Assembly (NCBI RefSeq): GCF_021353265.1
Contig: NZ_JAJTWU010000007.1
Location: 1 to 64,000 of the forward strand
Direction of reading: 5' to 3'
Length of the DNA stretch: 64,000 bases
Origin: Pelomonas cellulosilytica
GTDB lineage: Bacteria; Pseudomonadota; Gammaproteobacteria; Burkholderiales; Burkholderiaceae_C
The notes below the pieces were generated by a model. It was given only the letters and a program-made list of their open reading frames with translations, made no database searches and was not told the origin of the DNA. The translations under genes and the position numbers were made by a program. This document shows, in pieces, positions 48,120-56,733 of this stretch (positions are counted from its first letter, which is position 1; each line of letters starts with the position of its first letter).

Positions 48120-49010
48120 ATGCCCGCGAATCTCCATGGCCAGTTGGTCATCGCCATCTCCTCACGCGCCCTGTTCGACTTCGAAGCCGAGAACCAGGTG
48201 TTCGAATCCGGCGACGACACCGCTTACATGGCGCTGCAGCAGCGCCTGCTGGATCAGCCGGCGGCGCCAGGCGTGGCCTTCTCACTCGTGCGCAAGCTGC
48301 TGGCCTTCAACGCCGGCGGCACGCCTCGTGTGGAGGTGGTGGTGCTGTCGCGCAACGACCCCATCTCCGGCCTGCGCGTGTTTCGCTCCGCCGCCCACTA
48401 CGGACTGGCCATCGAACGCGGCGTATTCACTCGCGGCGCGGCGCCGTGGCGCTACCTGAAGCCGCTGTCGGCGCAGCTGTTCCTGTCGGCCAACGACGCA
48501 GACGTGCGCCAGGCCCTGGCCGCCGGCGTGGCAGCGGCCCGCGTGATGCCGCTGTCACGCCAGGCCTCGGCCCACCATCCGGACGAATTGCGCATCGCCT
48601 TTGACGGCGACGCGGTGCTGTTCTCCGACGAGGCCGAGCAGGTCTTCCAGCGCGACGGCCTGGCCGCCTTCCGCGAGCACGAAAGCCAGCGCGCCCACCA
48701 GCCGCTGCCGGCCGGCCCGTTCAAGCCGGTGCTGCAGGCGCTGCATGGCCTGCAGCACACGCCGGGCATGCGCGTGCGCACGGCGCTCGTCACCGCCCGA
48801 AGCGCCCCGGCCCACGAACGCGCCATCCGCACGCTGATGGACTGGCAGATCGAGGTCGACGAAGCCATGTTCCTCGGCGGCCTGCCCAAGGGCGAGTTCC
48901 TGCGCGAGTTCGAGCCCGACTTCTTCTTCGACGACCAGGCGGGTCATGTCGAAAGCGCGGCGGTTCATGTGCCGGCGGGCCAGGTGGCGGCGGGCGTGGC
49001 AGCGGGGTAG
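48120..49010 (+). CDS. Cytosolic 5'-nucleotidase family protein
   Basis: 296-residue protein of the bacterial 5'-nucleotidase family related to eukaryotic cN-I (HAD-like): LVIAISSRALFDFEAENQVFE carries the early Asp-containing motif, VVVLSRNDPISGLRVFRSA the second, RIAFDGDAVLFSDEAE the third, and FEPDFFFDDQAGHVESA the acidic metal motif. It likely dephosphorylates nucleoside monophosphates. ATG 48120 starts exactly at the family's conserved N terminus. It is divergent from the binding protein. Confidence 0.85.
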   Translation: MPANLHGQLVIAISSRALFDFEAENQVFESGDDTAYMALQQRLLDQPAAPGVAFSLVRKLLAFNAGGTPRVEVVVLSRNDPISGLRVFRSAAHYGLAIERGVFTRGAAPWRYLKPLSAQLFLSANDADVRQALAAGVAAARVMPLSRQASAHHPDELRIAFDGDAVLFSDEAEQVFQRDGLAAFREHESQRAHQPLPAGPFKPVLQALHGLQHTPGMRVRTALVTARSAPAHERAIRTLMDWQIEVDEAMFLGGLPKGEFLREFEPDFFFDDQAGHVESAAVHVPAGQVAAGVAAG

Positions 49011-49091
49011 CGGGGCAAGCTGCCTTGAACCGGCGCGCGGATCCCTCGAATCGACTGGTGCGGACGGCGTACATCGAGCCCGAACCGGGCT

Positions 49092-49319
49092 CTAACCATC
49101 AAGCTCAGCGGCTGCTGAAGGCAGTCCACTGGAGTGCCGAGTCGGGCGACATGCCGCGCAGCGCATGACTGCGCGGCCCTCGATTCGCGACGCATCGGAG
49201 AACGACAAGTGGGCACGGCAGAAGAGCTTCCCGCACGCGCCGCAATGGCCACCGGCAGAGGGCTCAAACCTCAGCCCGCACTTGGCGCATGTGAAGACGG
49301 TGAACGATGCGAGGGCCAT
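49092..49319 (-). CDS. Small FYVE/AN1-like zinc-finger protein
   Basis: 75-residue protein with eight potential zinc ligands in cross-brace order: C11-x2-C14, C26-x2-C29, C34-x2-H37, C54-x2-C57. The central HCGACGKLFCRAHL closely resembles the core of FYVE and AN1 fingers, and the spacing C-x2-C-x11-C-x2-C-x4-C-x2-H-x16-C-x2-C fits the FYVE consensus. No signal peptide or membrane helix. No good ribosome site, and start ATG 49319 is the only one. No partner gene is evident; the neighbour 49320-49558 shows no gene. Confidence 0.55.
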   Translation of the reverse strand: MALASFTVFTCAKCGLRFEPSAGGHCGACGKLFCRAHLSFSDASRIEGRAVMRCAACRPTRHSSGLPSAAAELDG

Positions 49320-49558
49320 TTGCCAAGGCGGCCCACGTCGCCACGCTGTCCGCGTAACGCCTTACGGGTGCAGCGCGTGAAGGCAGCAGGCGAACTGAAG
49401 GGAAGTGCATGGACGTCGAGTTGCAATCGGCTGAGCGCGGGCAGGCCGAGATGACGGGACGACGGTGCCACACTCACCAGCCGGGCTGGATCGTGCGCGT
49501 CGGCGTGTCCCAGGCTGCTGGAACTGCTGCGCGAACGCATACACGAGCCGCACAGCAG

Positions 49559-52366
49559 CTAGGGCCTGAACCGCTCCACCGCCTCCCCGCCCTGCAGCCG
49601 CAGCGGCACCGCCTGGTTGCCCAACCAGTCGTTCAGGTAGCGCGCATAGCCCACGCCGCCGGGCTGCTCGCTCAAGCCGCCGGGCCAGATGTTTTCGACG
49701 CGTGACGTGCCCCAGGGCGCGACCTCGGCGACGAGGCGCTGGGATGCAGCGTGGCGGCTGATGAAGTCGTCGGGCCTGGCTGCGCGCGGCTCGAAGCCGG
49801 CGACGTCCACCGTCTGGTAGCCGCCGTCGACAGGGATGCCGGCGCGGCCGGGCAGCGGAGGCGGGTAGACGCTGCCGGGCGACGGCAGCGTGAACGGCGC
49901 GCCGAGATCGCTCTTCAGCTCCACGCGGTGCAGCTTGCCCCAGCGGTAGTCGGCCAGGTTCGTGGAGTTGCCGAACGCCGGCTTGAAGGTGTCGCTGGCC
50001 GCCAGCGTCAGCGCGTCGTCCAGGCTCTGCAACAACAAGAGGTCGCGCCGGTCCTCGGCGGCGGCGACTCCCGGCACGGGGAAGAAATCCAGCCCCGAGG
50101 CGCCACGGCCGCCGTTCTGCGGGAAGCTCTGCAGCAGATAACCCAGTGCAATGACCAGTGGCCCGGCCTCGGGCACCGGCAGCCCGGCGCCGCCCACGAC
50201 GCGGTCGACGGTGTTGGCAGCCAGCCGGCTGCGCCACAGGTTGTAGAGCGTGGCCGCCACGGACGCACGGATGCTGTCGGCGTCTGGCCGGCGGCCGGCG
50301 GGCTTGTCGGCGTCCCAGCCCTCGGTCAGGCCGGTGGGGCTGGTGAAATCCCAGCGGCGCAGCCGCCAGGCCGCCTCGGCCACGCCGGGCTGGGCGGCCA
50401 GCGCGGCCAGCGCCGGCAGCGCGCCAGGCCGGCGGGCGCGGTCGAAGGCGGCCAGCAGGTGCGGCAGCAGCACCTGGGCGTCTCGGATGGTGCTGTCGGA
50501 CTGGATAGCCTGCATGTCCTCGAATCGGACGCGCCGGCGCGACAGCACCTCCTTGAGCCGGGCGGTGATCTGCCCGGCGCGCAGGCCGGTGGAGTCGTTG
50601 AAGTTGAACGACAGGTAGTAGATGCCGCCACCGGGCCGCGTCTCGTTGAAAGGGTTGTTGTCGCGCGTGACGCCCAGTGGGTCGTTGTTGCCGTTGACGA
50701 GGAAGCCGGCCGGCGGGTTGACGATCTGTGGCAGTTCGGCAAACGGCAGCACCTCGTAGGGCAGCGCCTGCTGCGGCTGCGGATTGCGTACGGGCAGCCA
50801 TTCGTTGCCGCCCTGGCCGTTGCGGATGAAGTGCGGCGGCAGGCCGTCCACATAGCCGGCCTGCAGGTCCTCGCGCACAGGCACCTCGCCGCTGGTGAAG
50901 TAGCCGAGGTCGCCGCGGCCATCGGCCACGACCCAGTTCTGTGCACCCACGTCGAAGAACTGCAGCGCAGCCTTGAACTCGTCCACGGTCGTCGCGCGCA
51001 CCATGCGCAGCAGCGCGTCCACCTCACGCGTGGGGGCGGCGCCCGCCCATTGCAGCGTCAGCGCGGTGCCGGTGGTGGCATCGAACTGCACGACGGGGCC
51101 GTGCCGCGGCACCAGCAGCGTCACCGCCGGGATGGCGCCACCGGCGGGCACGGTGACGAGGTTGTCGGGCACGCCGTCGCCCGGCTGGTTGGCGCGGTAG
51201 GTCTCGGGGATCGGGATGACCGGCTCCAACCGCCCCTGGTAGACGCTGCTGAGGCCGCTGGGCGACGTGGCGTCGGGCACCAGGCGCTCCTGGTAGGTGT
51301 CGGTCACGTCGAACAGCGAGTTCGTACCGCCCCAGGCGATGTGCTGGTTGTAGCCGCCCAGCAGCGCGGGCACGCCGGCAAAGCTGTCACCCGCCGCGCG
51401 CAGCGTACTGCCGCCCGGGCCGCTGAGGCTCAGGCCGATGGGGTACCAGACGCCCGGCGCCGTCAGCGGAAGGTGCTTGTCGTTGGCGATCAGCGGCCGG
51501 CCGCTGTCGGTCAGGCGTCCGCTGACGGCCCACAGGTTGGAGCCTGCGCGGTGGTCGCGCTGCATGACGCCGCGCAGCGCCGGCACCTGACGCAGCTGCT
51601 CGCGCCAGCGTTTCGCGAGCCGGGCGACGTCGTCCTCTACTGCCGCGCTGTCGGCCGCACGCGGCCGGTGCGGGCCGTGGTGACCGCTATGCGGGCGTGG
51701 CGGGCGCTGCATCGCATCCGGGATGGTGGCGGCCGGGTCGAGCGGGGCGACGCGGTCGAGATCGTCGAAATACAGCGCCTTGCCGTCGAAGCCGGCCAGC
51801 GCGCCGGCACGCTGGTAGGCGGCCAGCGCGAGCGTGCTGTCGATGTCGGTCTCCAGCGACAGCTGCACGGCGAACAGCTTGCCGATGACGACGCTGTCCA
51901 GCGGTGTCCACGGCGCCACGCGGGTGATCTCCAGCGCCGCGTACTGCATCGGCAATGGGTAGGCGGCGAGGTAGGCGTTGACGCCACGGGCAAAGGCCTC
52001 GAGCGTTGCGCGCGCCTCGGGCGACAGCGCCGCCAGCGATCTCTCCGCCGCCCGGCGCAGGCCCAGCGTGCGCAACTGCACGTCGGACGCCAGCGCCGCG
52101 GTACCCAGCAGTTCGGCCAGCGTGCCGCTGGCGGTGCGGCGGAACTCGTCCATCTGGAACAGCCGGTCACGCGCATGCACGAAGCCCTGCATGAACCACA
52201 GGTCCGCCTCGTTGCGGGCCTGCACGTGCACGACGCCGCTGCGGTCGCGCGACAGCTCGACCGGCGCCGTCAGCCCGGTGAGCGGCCGGGCAGGCGGCTC
52301 GCCGCCATGCGCCCGGGCCAGGGACGTGCCGAGGCACAGCGCGAGCGTGATGAGATGACGTGCCAT
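49559..52366 (-). CDS. Penicillin acylase family protein
   Basis: 935-residue N-terminal-nucleophile hydrolase precursor, periplasmic. Signal peptide MARHLITLALCLGTSLARAHG, alpha chain (DRSGVVHVQARNEADLWFMQGFVHARDRLFQMD), a His/Pro-rich spacer (about residues 230-250), then autocleavage at GS|NLW (RAGSNLWAVSG), making Ser the nucleophile, followed by IANDKHLPLTAPGVWY. The family hydrolyses amides such as acyl-homoserine lactones, cyclic lipopeptides or beta-lactam side chains; substrate unknown. ATG 52366 has GGGAGGG 6 nt upstream. It follows the HupE operon after 150 bp in the same direction. Confidence 0.92.
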   Translation of the reverse strand: MARHLITLALCLGTSLARAHGGEPPARPLTGLTAPVELSRDRSGVVHVQARNEADLWFMQGFVHARDRLFQMDEFRRTASGTLAELLGTAALASDVQLRTLGLRRAAERSLAALSPEARATLEAFARGVNAYLAAYPLPMQYAALEITRVAPWTPLDSVVIGKLFAVQLSLETDIDSTLALAAYQRAGALAGFDGKALYFDDLDRVAPLDPAATIPDAMQRPPRPHSGHHGPHRPRAADSAAVEDDVARLAKRWREQLRQVPALRGVMQRDHRAGSNLWAVSGRLTDSGRPLIANDKHLPLTAPGVWYPIGLSLSGPGGSTLRAAGDSFAGVPALLGGYNQHIAWGGTNSLFDVTDTYQERLVPDATSPSGLSSVYQGRLEPVIPIPETYRANQPGDGVPDNLVTVPAGGAIPAVTLLVPRHGPVVQFDATTGTALTLQWAGAAPTREVDALLRMVRATTVDEFKAALQFFDVGAQNWVVADGRGDLGYFTSGEVPVREDLQAGYVDGLPPHFIRNGQGGNEWLPVRNPQPQQALPYEVLPFAELPQIVNPPAGFLVNGNNDPLGVTRDNNPFNETRPGGGIYYLSFNFNDSTGLRAGQITARLKEVLSRRRVRFEDMQAIQSDSTIRDAQVLLPHLLAAFDRARRPGALPALAALAAQPGVAEAAWRLRRWDFTSPTGLTEGWDADKPAGRRPDADSIRASVAATLYNLWRSRLAANTVDRVVGGAGLPVPEAGPLVIALGYLLQSFPQNGGRGASGLDFFPVPGVAAAEDRRDLLLLQSLDDALTLAASDTFKPAFGNSTNLADYRWGKLHRVELKSDLGAPFTLPSPGSVYPPPLPGRAGIPVDGGYQTVDVAGFEPRAARPDDFISRHAASQRLVAEVAPWGTSRVENIWPGGLSEQPGGVGYARYLNDWLGNQAVPLRLQGGEAVERFRP

Positions 52367-52516
52367 GCGAAGCCCTCCCCGGGTGACATGAGGGCGTTCA
52401 CTATCCGCCTGGGGCGGCCGGCTGCGCACAAGGGTCAACCTGAAATGCCTTCACGGGACGCTCCGGCGCTGCGCGTCACGATCCGGACATGGGCGGTACA
52501 CGTACCCGCTGCGATA

Positions 52517-53626
52517 TCAGGGCAGCAGCTGCAATGCCAGGCTGCGCTCGGCCAGCCACAGCGTGGCCAGCGCGGCGATGGCGCTGGACCCGCCTGGCAC
52601 GATCCAGCGCCTGTAGGCGGCGCGGCCACGCAACGCCAGGGCCAGCGGCAGCAGCAGCGCCACGGCGGCCAGCTGGCCTAGCTCCACGCCGACGTTGAAG
52701 CCCAGCAGCGGCAGCATCAGCTCGCGGCCCTGCAGGCCCAGGTCCTTCAGCGGCCCGGCAAAGCCGACCCCATGAACCAGGCCGAAGACGGCCACCATGC
52801 CCCAGCGCGGCCCCGGCATGAAGGGCCGCAGATTGTCCAGCGCAGCCAGCAGCACGGTAAGCGCGATCAGCGACTCCACCCAGCGCGACGGCGGGTCGAT
52901 GGCGCCACTGGCGGCCAGCCCCAGCGTGACCGAGTGCGCCACCGTGAAGGCGGTGACGAGCTTCAGCGTCTCGGCCAGCGCGCTGCGGGCGTCGGCTCTC
53001 GGCACCCAGGCCTGCCCGTCGCGACGCCAGACGGCCACGAGGATGAGTGTGGCGAGGAACAGCAGATGGTCCAGGCCGCTGGCGATGTGCGTCATGCCCT
53101 CGACGACGAAGCTACCCCAGCCCGGGCCGTGCGCGGCCAGCCGCTGCGGCCCGGCGCCCGGCACCAGCACCCGCGGCTCGCCGCCGGCGCCGGCCAGCCG
53201 CACGAGGCCGCGGTGGCCGGCGTCCGTCACGGCGAACAGTCGGTAGTCGATGTCCAGCGCCTGCACGGTTGTAGGGCAGCGCCAGTGCGACACAAGCACC
53301 GCATGCATGCCGTCGCTGTGCTCGTCGAGCTGCGGGCCGTCGTCCCCCAGCCGCCGGCACGCAGCGCCGTCGGCCGTGAAACGCACGCCATCGGCGGCCA
53401 GCCGCTCGATGTCGGCCCAGCGGCCGCGCACCTCGCCCCAGCTCAGCGTGCCGTCGCCATCGGCGTCCAGCGCCAGGTCGCGGTCCAGGTCGCGCAGCGC
53501 GATGTCCAGACGCTGCTCCACGTCGGCGCCGTCCACGTGATAGCGCAGGTAGGCCTCGCTGGCCTGGTGGGCCTGCGCGGCAGTGGCGAGCAGCAGCAAC
53601 AGCAAGGGCAGAAAAAGGCGGATCAC
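52517..53626 (-). CDS. HupE/UreJ family membrane protein with periplasmic EF-hand-like loop
   Basis: 369 residues: signal peptide, a periplasmic N-terminal domain of about 160 residues containing a canonical-looking EF-hand loop (LDADGDGTLSWGE, about 53-65), then the HupE/UreJ core with GMTHIASGLDHLLFLATLILVAVW, FTVAHSVTLGLAA, FGLVHGVGFAGPL and FNVGVELGQLAAV, about six to seven membrane helices. HupE/UreJ relatives carry nickel or cobalt, but this secreted-domain subtype has no proven substrate. It overlaps the helical-repeat gene upstream (ATGA). Confidence 0.88.
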   Translation of the reverse strand: MIRLFLPLLLLLLATAAQAHQASEAYLRYHVDGADVEQRLDIALRDLDRDLALDADGDGTLSWGEVRGRWADIERLAADGVRFTADGAACRRLGDDGPQLDEHSDGMHAVLVSHWRCPTTVQALDIDYRLFAVTDAGHRGLVRLAGAGGEPRVLVPGAGPQRLAAHGPGWGSFVVEGMTHIASGLDHLLFLATLILVAVWRRDGQAWVPRADARSALAETLKLVTAFTVAHSVTLGLAASGAIDPPSRWVESLIALTVLLAALDNLRPFMPGPRWGMVAVFGLVHGVGFAGPLKDLGLQGRELMLPLLGFNVGVELGQLAAVALLLPLALALRGRAAYRRWIVPGGSSAIAALATLWLAERSLALQLLP

Positions 53627-54762
53627 GACGCGAGGCTCCGGTCGAGGGCGGCCAGGCGCACATCCTGCCAGCCCCGCTGACGCACGAAGTTGGCGAGTTC
53701 CTGGCGCGTGGCCTCGCCGTCGCGGCCGGCAGCGCGGGCGGCACGCAGCAGCAGCACGGCGTCCGCCGGCTCGCGCTGCAGCGCCCAGTTCAGCCGGGCC
53801 AGCCGCAGTGCCTCGCGCGCATCACCCGTCACGTCCAGCGCGAAGCGGGCCTGCTCGCGGGCATGCTTGCCTGGCTCACGGCGGTCGACGGCGGCCAGCG
53901 CGTCGCGCAGCCTGGCGGTCGGCGCCGCCGCTTCGCGGCCCAGGCGGTGCAGCGCGATGACGCGGCGCAGCAGCAGCGCATCGGCCTCCCCGGTGGCCAG
54001 CGCGAGCGCCTCGGCCGGCTGGTCATGGTCCAGCAGCCAGTCGGCCAAAGCGGCTCGGGTGTAGACCTCGTCGGCACCGGTGAGCGCCAGGCGGTAGAGG
54101 GCAGCGGCGGCCGGGTCTCCCCGCCGCTCGGCGAGCTCGGCACGCATCAACGCCAGCCACGGCGGCGTGATGCGGCCGGGACTCAATTGCGCGAGCTTCA
54201 TGGCCGCCGCGGGCGCGTCGCCCGACAGGCTGGCCAGCTCGGCCAGGCACGCGGAGGCCGGCAGCGGGGCGAGCGACCGCAAGGGCTCGCACAGCGCGCG
54301 GGCTTCGGCCAGTTCGCCGCGGAGCTGGTGAATGGCGGCCGCATCCAACAGCGCCTGCGCGCGCAAGGCGGCGGGCAGGTCGCCGCGCTGCAGCAGCGAC
54401 TGCAGCTCGGCCTGCGCGGCGTCGAAGTCGTGCCGAGCCTGCTTGACGCGGGCCCGCAGCAGCACAGCCTCGGGCGGCGCATCGGCGCGCGCCCACCACG
54501 GCGCAAGCGCCGCCTGGGCGGCCCCCAGCTCGCGCGGGTCGCCCAGCGCGCGGGCCCGGTCGAGCGCCGCGCGGGCGGCGTCCAGCGCGAGGGGCAGTTG
54601 CGCCGGGTCCCGCGCCAGCGCCGCACGGCGGGCGCGCTCGGCGGCGTCCATGCGGTAGGGCAGCCGCTGCACGGCGGCGGCATCGTCCTTTGGCACGAAG
54701 GGCTCGGCCGCGGCCAGCAGCGGCAGGGCCAGCGCGAGCGCGAGCGCGAGCAAGAGCTTCAT
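53623..54762 (-). CDS. Exported TPR-like helical-repeat protein
   Basis: 379 residues: signal peptide MKLLLALALALALPLLAAAEP followed by Ala/Leu/Arg-rich amphipathic helices in TPR-like pairs (LRAQALLDAAAIHQLRGELAEARAL, AALADWLLDHDQPAEALALA, REALRLARLNWALQREPADAVLLLRAARAAGR). Probably a periplasmic scaffold. ATG 54762 overlaps the lipoprotein stop (ATGA) and its stop overlaps the HupE start (ATGA), so the products are likely made in fixed ratio. Confidence 0.82.
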   Translation of the reverse strand: MKLLLALALALALPLLAAAEPFVPKDDAAAVQRLPYRMDAAERARRAALARDPAQLPLALDAARAALDRARALGDPRELGAAQAALAPWWARADAPPEAVLLRARVKQARHDFDAAQAELQSLLQRGDLPAALRAQALLDAAAIHQLRGELAEARALCEPLRSLAPLPASACLAELASLSGDAPAAAMKLAQLSPGRITPPWLALMRAELAERRGDPAAAALYRLALTGADEVYTRAALADWLLDHDQPAEALALATGEADALLLRRVIALHRLGREAAAPTARLRDALAAVDRREPGKHAREQARFALDVTGDAREALRLARLNWALQREPADAVLLLRAARAAGRDGEATRQELANFVRQRGWQDVRLAALDRSLAS

Positions 54763-55031
54763 GGCGCGACGGACAGAGGCTCGTCGGTCTCGCTGGTGGC
54801 GGCTTCGCCGGCCGGCAACGTCAGCGCCTCGCTGGTCTCGTCGGCGGCGGCTTGAGCGCCGAGGTAGCTCACCAGCGCGGTGGGCGATGCGATGGCGCTG
54901 TCGGGCACCGCCGTCACGACGGGCGGCGGCGGTGGGGGCGGTGGCGCGGGCGCATCGCCCGAGCCACCTCCGCAGCCTGCGAGGCCCAGGCACGCAGCAG
55001 TGGCGGCCGCGGCAGTCATCCAGGTCTTCAT
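54759..55031 (-). CDS. Small lipoprotein with poly-proline linker
   Basis: 90 residues: lipobox LGLAGCGG, a GGGSGD linker, eight consecutive prolines, then SPTALVSYLGAQAAADETSE and ATSETDEPLSV, an acidic tail with two TSE-type motifs. ATG 55031 has AGGAGG 5-6 nt upstream; a GTG at 55046 that would overlap the DUF4331 stop is the alternative. The proline run would need EF-P for efficient translation. It is second in the DUF4331 operon. Confidence 0.8.
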   Translation of the reverse strand: MKTWMTAAAATAACLGLAGCGGGSGDAPAPPPPPPPPVVTAVPDSAIASPTALVSYLGAQAAADETSEALTLPAGEAATSETDEPLSVAP

Positions 55032-55042
55032 GGCGGCCTCCT

Positions 55043-56581
55043 TCACTGTGAGCCCGCGAGGGGCGTGTTCAGGTAGGGGAAGCTGGCGAGCAGCGGCACC
55101 TGGGCCTGGTCCACCGCGTCATGCAGCTTGAAGGCGGTGGCGCCCAGCGGCACGGCGCTGGGCTTGCAGGCCGCGCCGAAGCCGAGCTTGTCGGTGTCGC
55201 CATTGGCCATGCACAGACCGCCCATCACCGCAACGAGCGAAATGTCGACGACGTCGTCCTTCGGCCGGCGGCCGTTGGGATAGCCGGCGTTGTCGCTGCC
55301 GCCAGCAAGGATATTGCCGACGATGCCCAGCCGGTTCTGCTGCGCGAACGGCACGGGGGCGATGGCCGTATTCAGCCGCAGCATCTCGGAGGCTGTCACG
55401 GTCTTGGGCTGGTTCACGCCCTTGATGCCGGTCAGGAAGGTCGTCACGAGGTCGTTGCGCGGGAAGTTGGTGGGCGCCGTGTTGGGCAACGCCAGCACGG
55501 TCTCCAGCAGCGCGGGCAGCGTCGGGTTGGTCACGTAGTCGGCGAACTGCGCGTCATCCTTGGGCTTGGCGCCGTTGAACTTATCCTTGTCCTTCAGGCC
55601 GATGACGACCTCGTTGACCAGCGGCATGCCCAGCCGCGACACCTGCACCCAGGCGCCGCCCGGCTTTTCGCTGGCCTGGTGGCCGCTGCCGGGCTTGGGG
55701 TTGAGCAGCCGGCCCTGGCGCAGGCTGGCCGTCGTCCAGCCACCGATGACGTCGTCCCCGGCGGGCGACGACTTCAGGCAGTCTTTGTGTACCTCCAGCG
55801 CCAGCGTTGTCACGTTCTTGTCGGCCAGCGTGTTGGGTGCGGCATTGATGAGCGCCGGGTCAGTGATGACGGAGACCGGCGCATTGACGAGGTCGAAGAT
55901 CGTGCCGAGGTTGACGGCGAACGGGTCCTGCCGCTGGCCGACGAACACCTTGGCCGGTGTCGTGCAGCCGGGAATGGCGACGGTGTAGATGTGCTTGGCG
56001 GCATAGGCCGCGTAGTCGGCGATGGTCTTCCTGCCGATGTTGTCGACGGGCTTGTCGAACGTCGTGGCGCCGGTGGTCGCGTTCGTCACCGCCTGCGCCG
56101 TGCCGCTGCGGCGGTCGCCGCGCACGACGGTCAGCGTGTAGCTCTCGTTGACCTGCAGGTTCGCATCCTTCACGCCGGAAACCGCGCCGCTCTGGATCAA
56201 CGGGATGTCGACCATCTTGCCGCCCACGTTGAGCGACGTGCCGGCGCCGTTGTTGGACAGCTTGTTCTTGAAGCGGAACTGAAAGGTCAGGTCTTCCTTG
56301 GCATCGCCGTCGTTGTCGATGTGGATCTCGTATAGCGCGTTCGGGTCTAGCGCGAAGTAGTTCGGCCCGCCATAGGCGTCCTGCAGCGGCAGGTAGTTGG
56401 CGATCAGCGTGACCATGCCGTCGCGGCCGGCCTCGTAGCTGCGGAACATGTAGAAATCCGTCGCGTCCACCTTGGGCACGGTGGTGATGAAGGGCGCTTC
56501 GCGGTGGCTGGACGCCTGGGCACCGGCGGCCAGGCAGAGCAGCGCGGCGCCGAGGGCGCTACGGGTGAGTCGGGCATTCAT
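55043..56581 (-). CDS. DUF4331 family exported protein
   Basis: 512 residues: signal peptide cleaved near AAGAQASSHREAP; hallmark SSHREAPFI..PKVDATDFYMFRSYE and an acidic turn IDNDGDAKEDLTFQFRF at about 90-105 that could bind calcium. Later YTVAIPGC and WTTASLRQGRLLNP are shared by the family. Function unknown. First gene of the DUF4331-lipoprotein-TPR-HupE operon; its stop is 12 bp from the lipoprotein start. Confidence 0.9.
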   Translation of the reverse strand: MNARLTRSALGAALLCLAAGAQASSHREAPFITTVPKVDATDFYMFRSYEAGRDGMVTLIANYLPLQDAYGGPNYFALDPNALYEIHIDNDGDAKEDLTFQFRFKNKLSNNGAGTSLNVGGKMVDIPLIQSGAVSGVKDANLQVNESYTLTVVRGDRRSGTAQAVTNATTGATTFDKPVDNIGRKTIADYAAYAAKHIYTVAIPGCTTPAKVFVGQRQDPFAVNLGTIFDLVNAPVSVITDPALINAAPNTLADKNVTTLALEVHKDCLKSSPAGDDVIGGWTTASLRQGRLLNPKPGSGHQASEKPGGAWVQVSRLGMPLVNEVVIGLKDKDKFNGAKPKDDAQFADYVTNPTLPALLETVLALPNTAPTNFPRNDLVTTFLTGIKGVNQPKTVTASEMLRLNTAIAPVPFAQQNRLGIVGNILAGGSDNAGYPNGRRPKDDVVDISLVAVMGGLCMANGDTDKLGFGAACKPSAVPLGATAFKLHDAVDQAQVPLLASFPYLNTPLAGSQ

Positions 56582-56693
56582 GAGGGCATCCTTGCGTTCG
56601 GGCGATGCCGGCTTGGCATCTGCGGGGCTCTACGGCCCGGGCCGCAACCTTGGATGCACGACCTCCCTAGAAACAGCGCCGCTGAACGACGAA

Positions 56694-56711
56694 GGGAGGC
56701 CAAAGCCTCCC
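56694..56711 (-). terminator. Possible terminator between membrane-protein gene and DUF4331
   Basis: Minus-strand GGGAGGC-TTTG-GCCTCCC (7-bp stem) is followed by TTCGTCGTT, a weak T tract, 23 bp after the membrane-protein stop. It would separate that gene from the DUF4331 operon. Confidence 0.45.
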
Positions 56712-56733
56712 CTGCAGTTCGCGCGCGGCTCGC

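Noticed and set aside
49751-52681. 976-codon plus-strand open frame
   Set aside because: It is antisense to the penicillin acylase gene, which has clear family motifs. The open frame is a by-product of high-GC codon bias and has Arg/Ala/Gly/Gln-rich composition with no recognisable motif.
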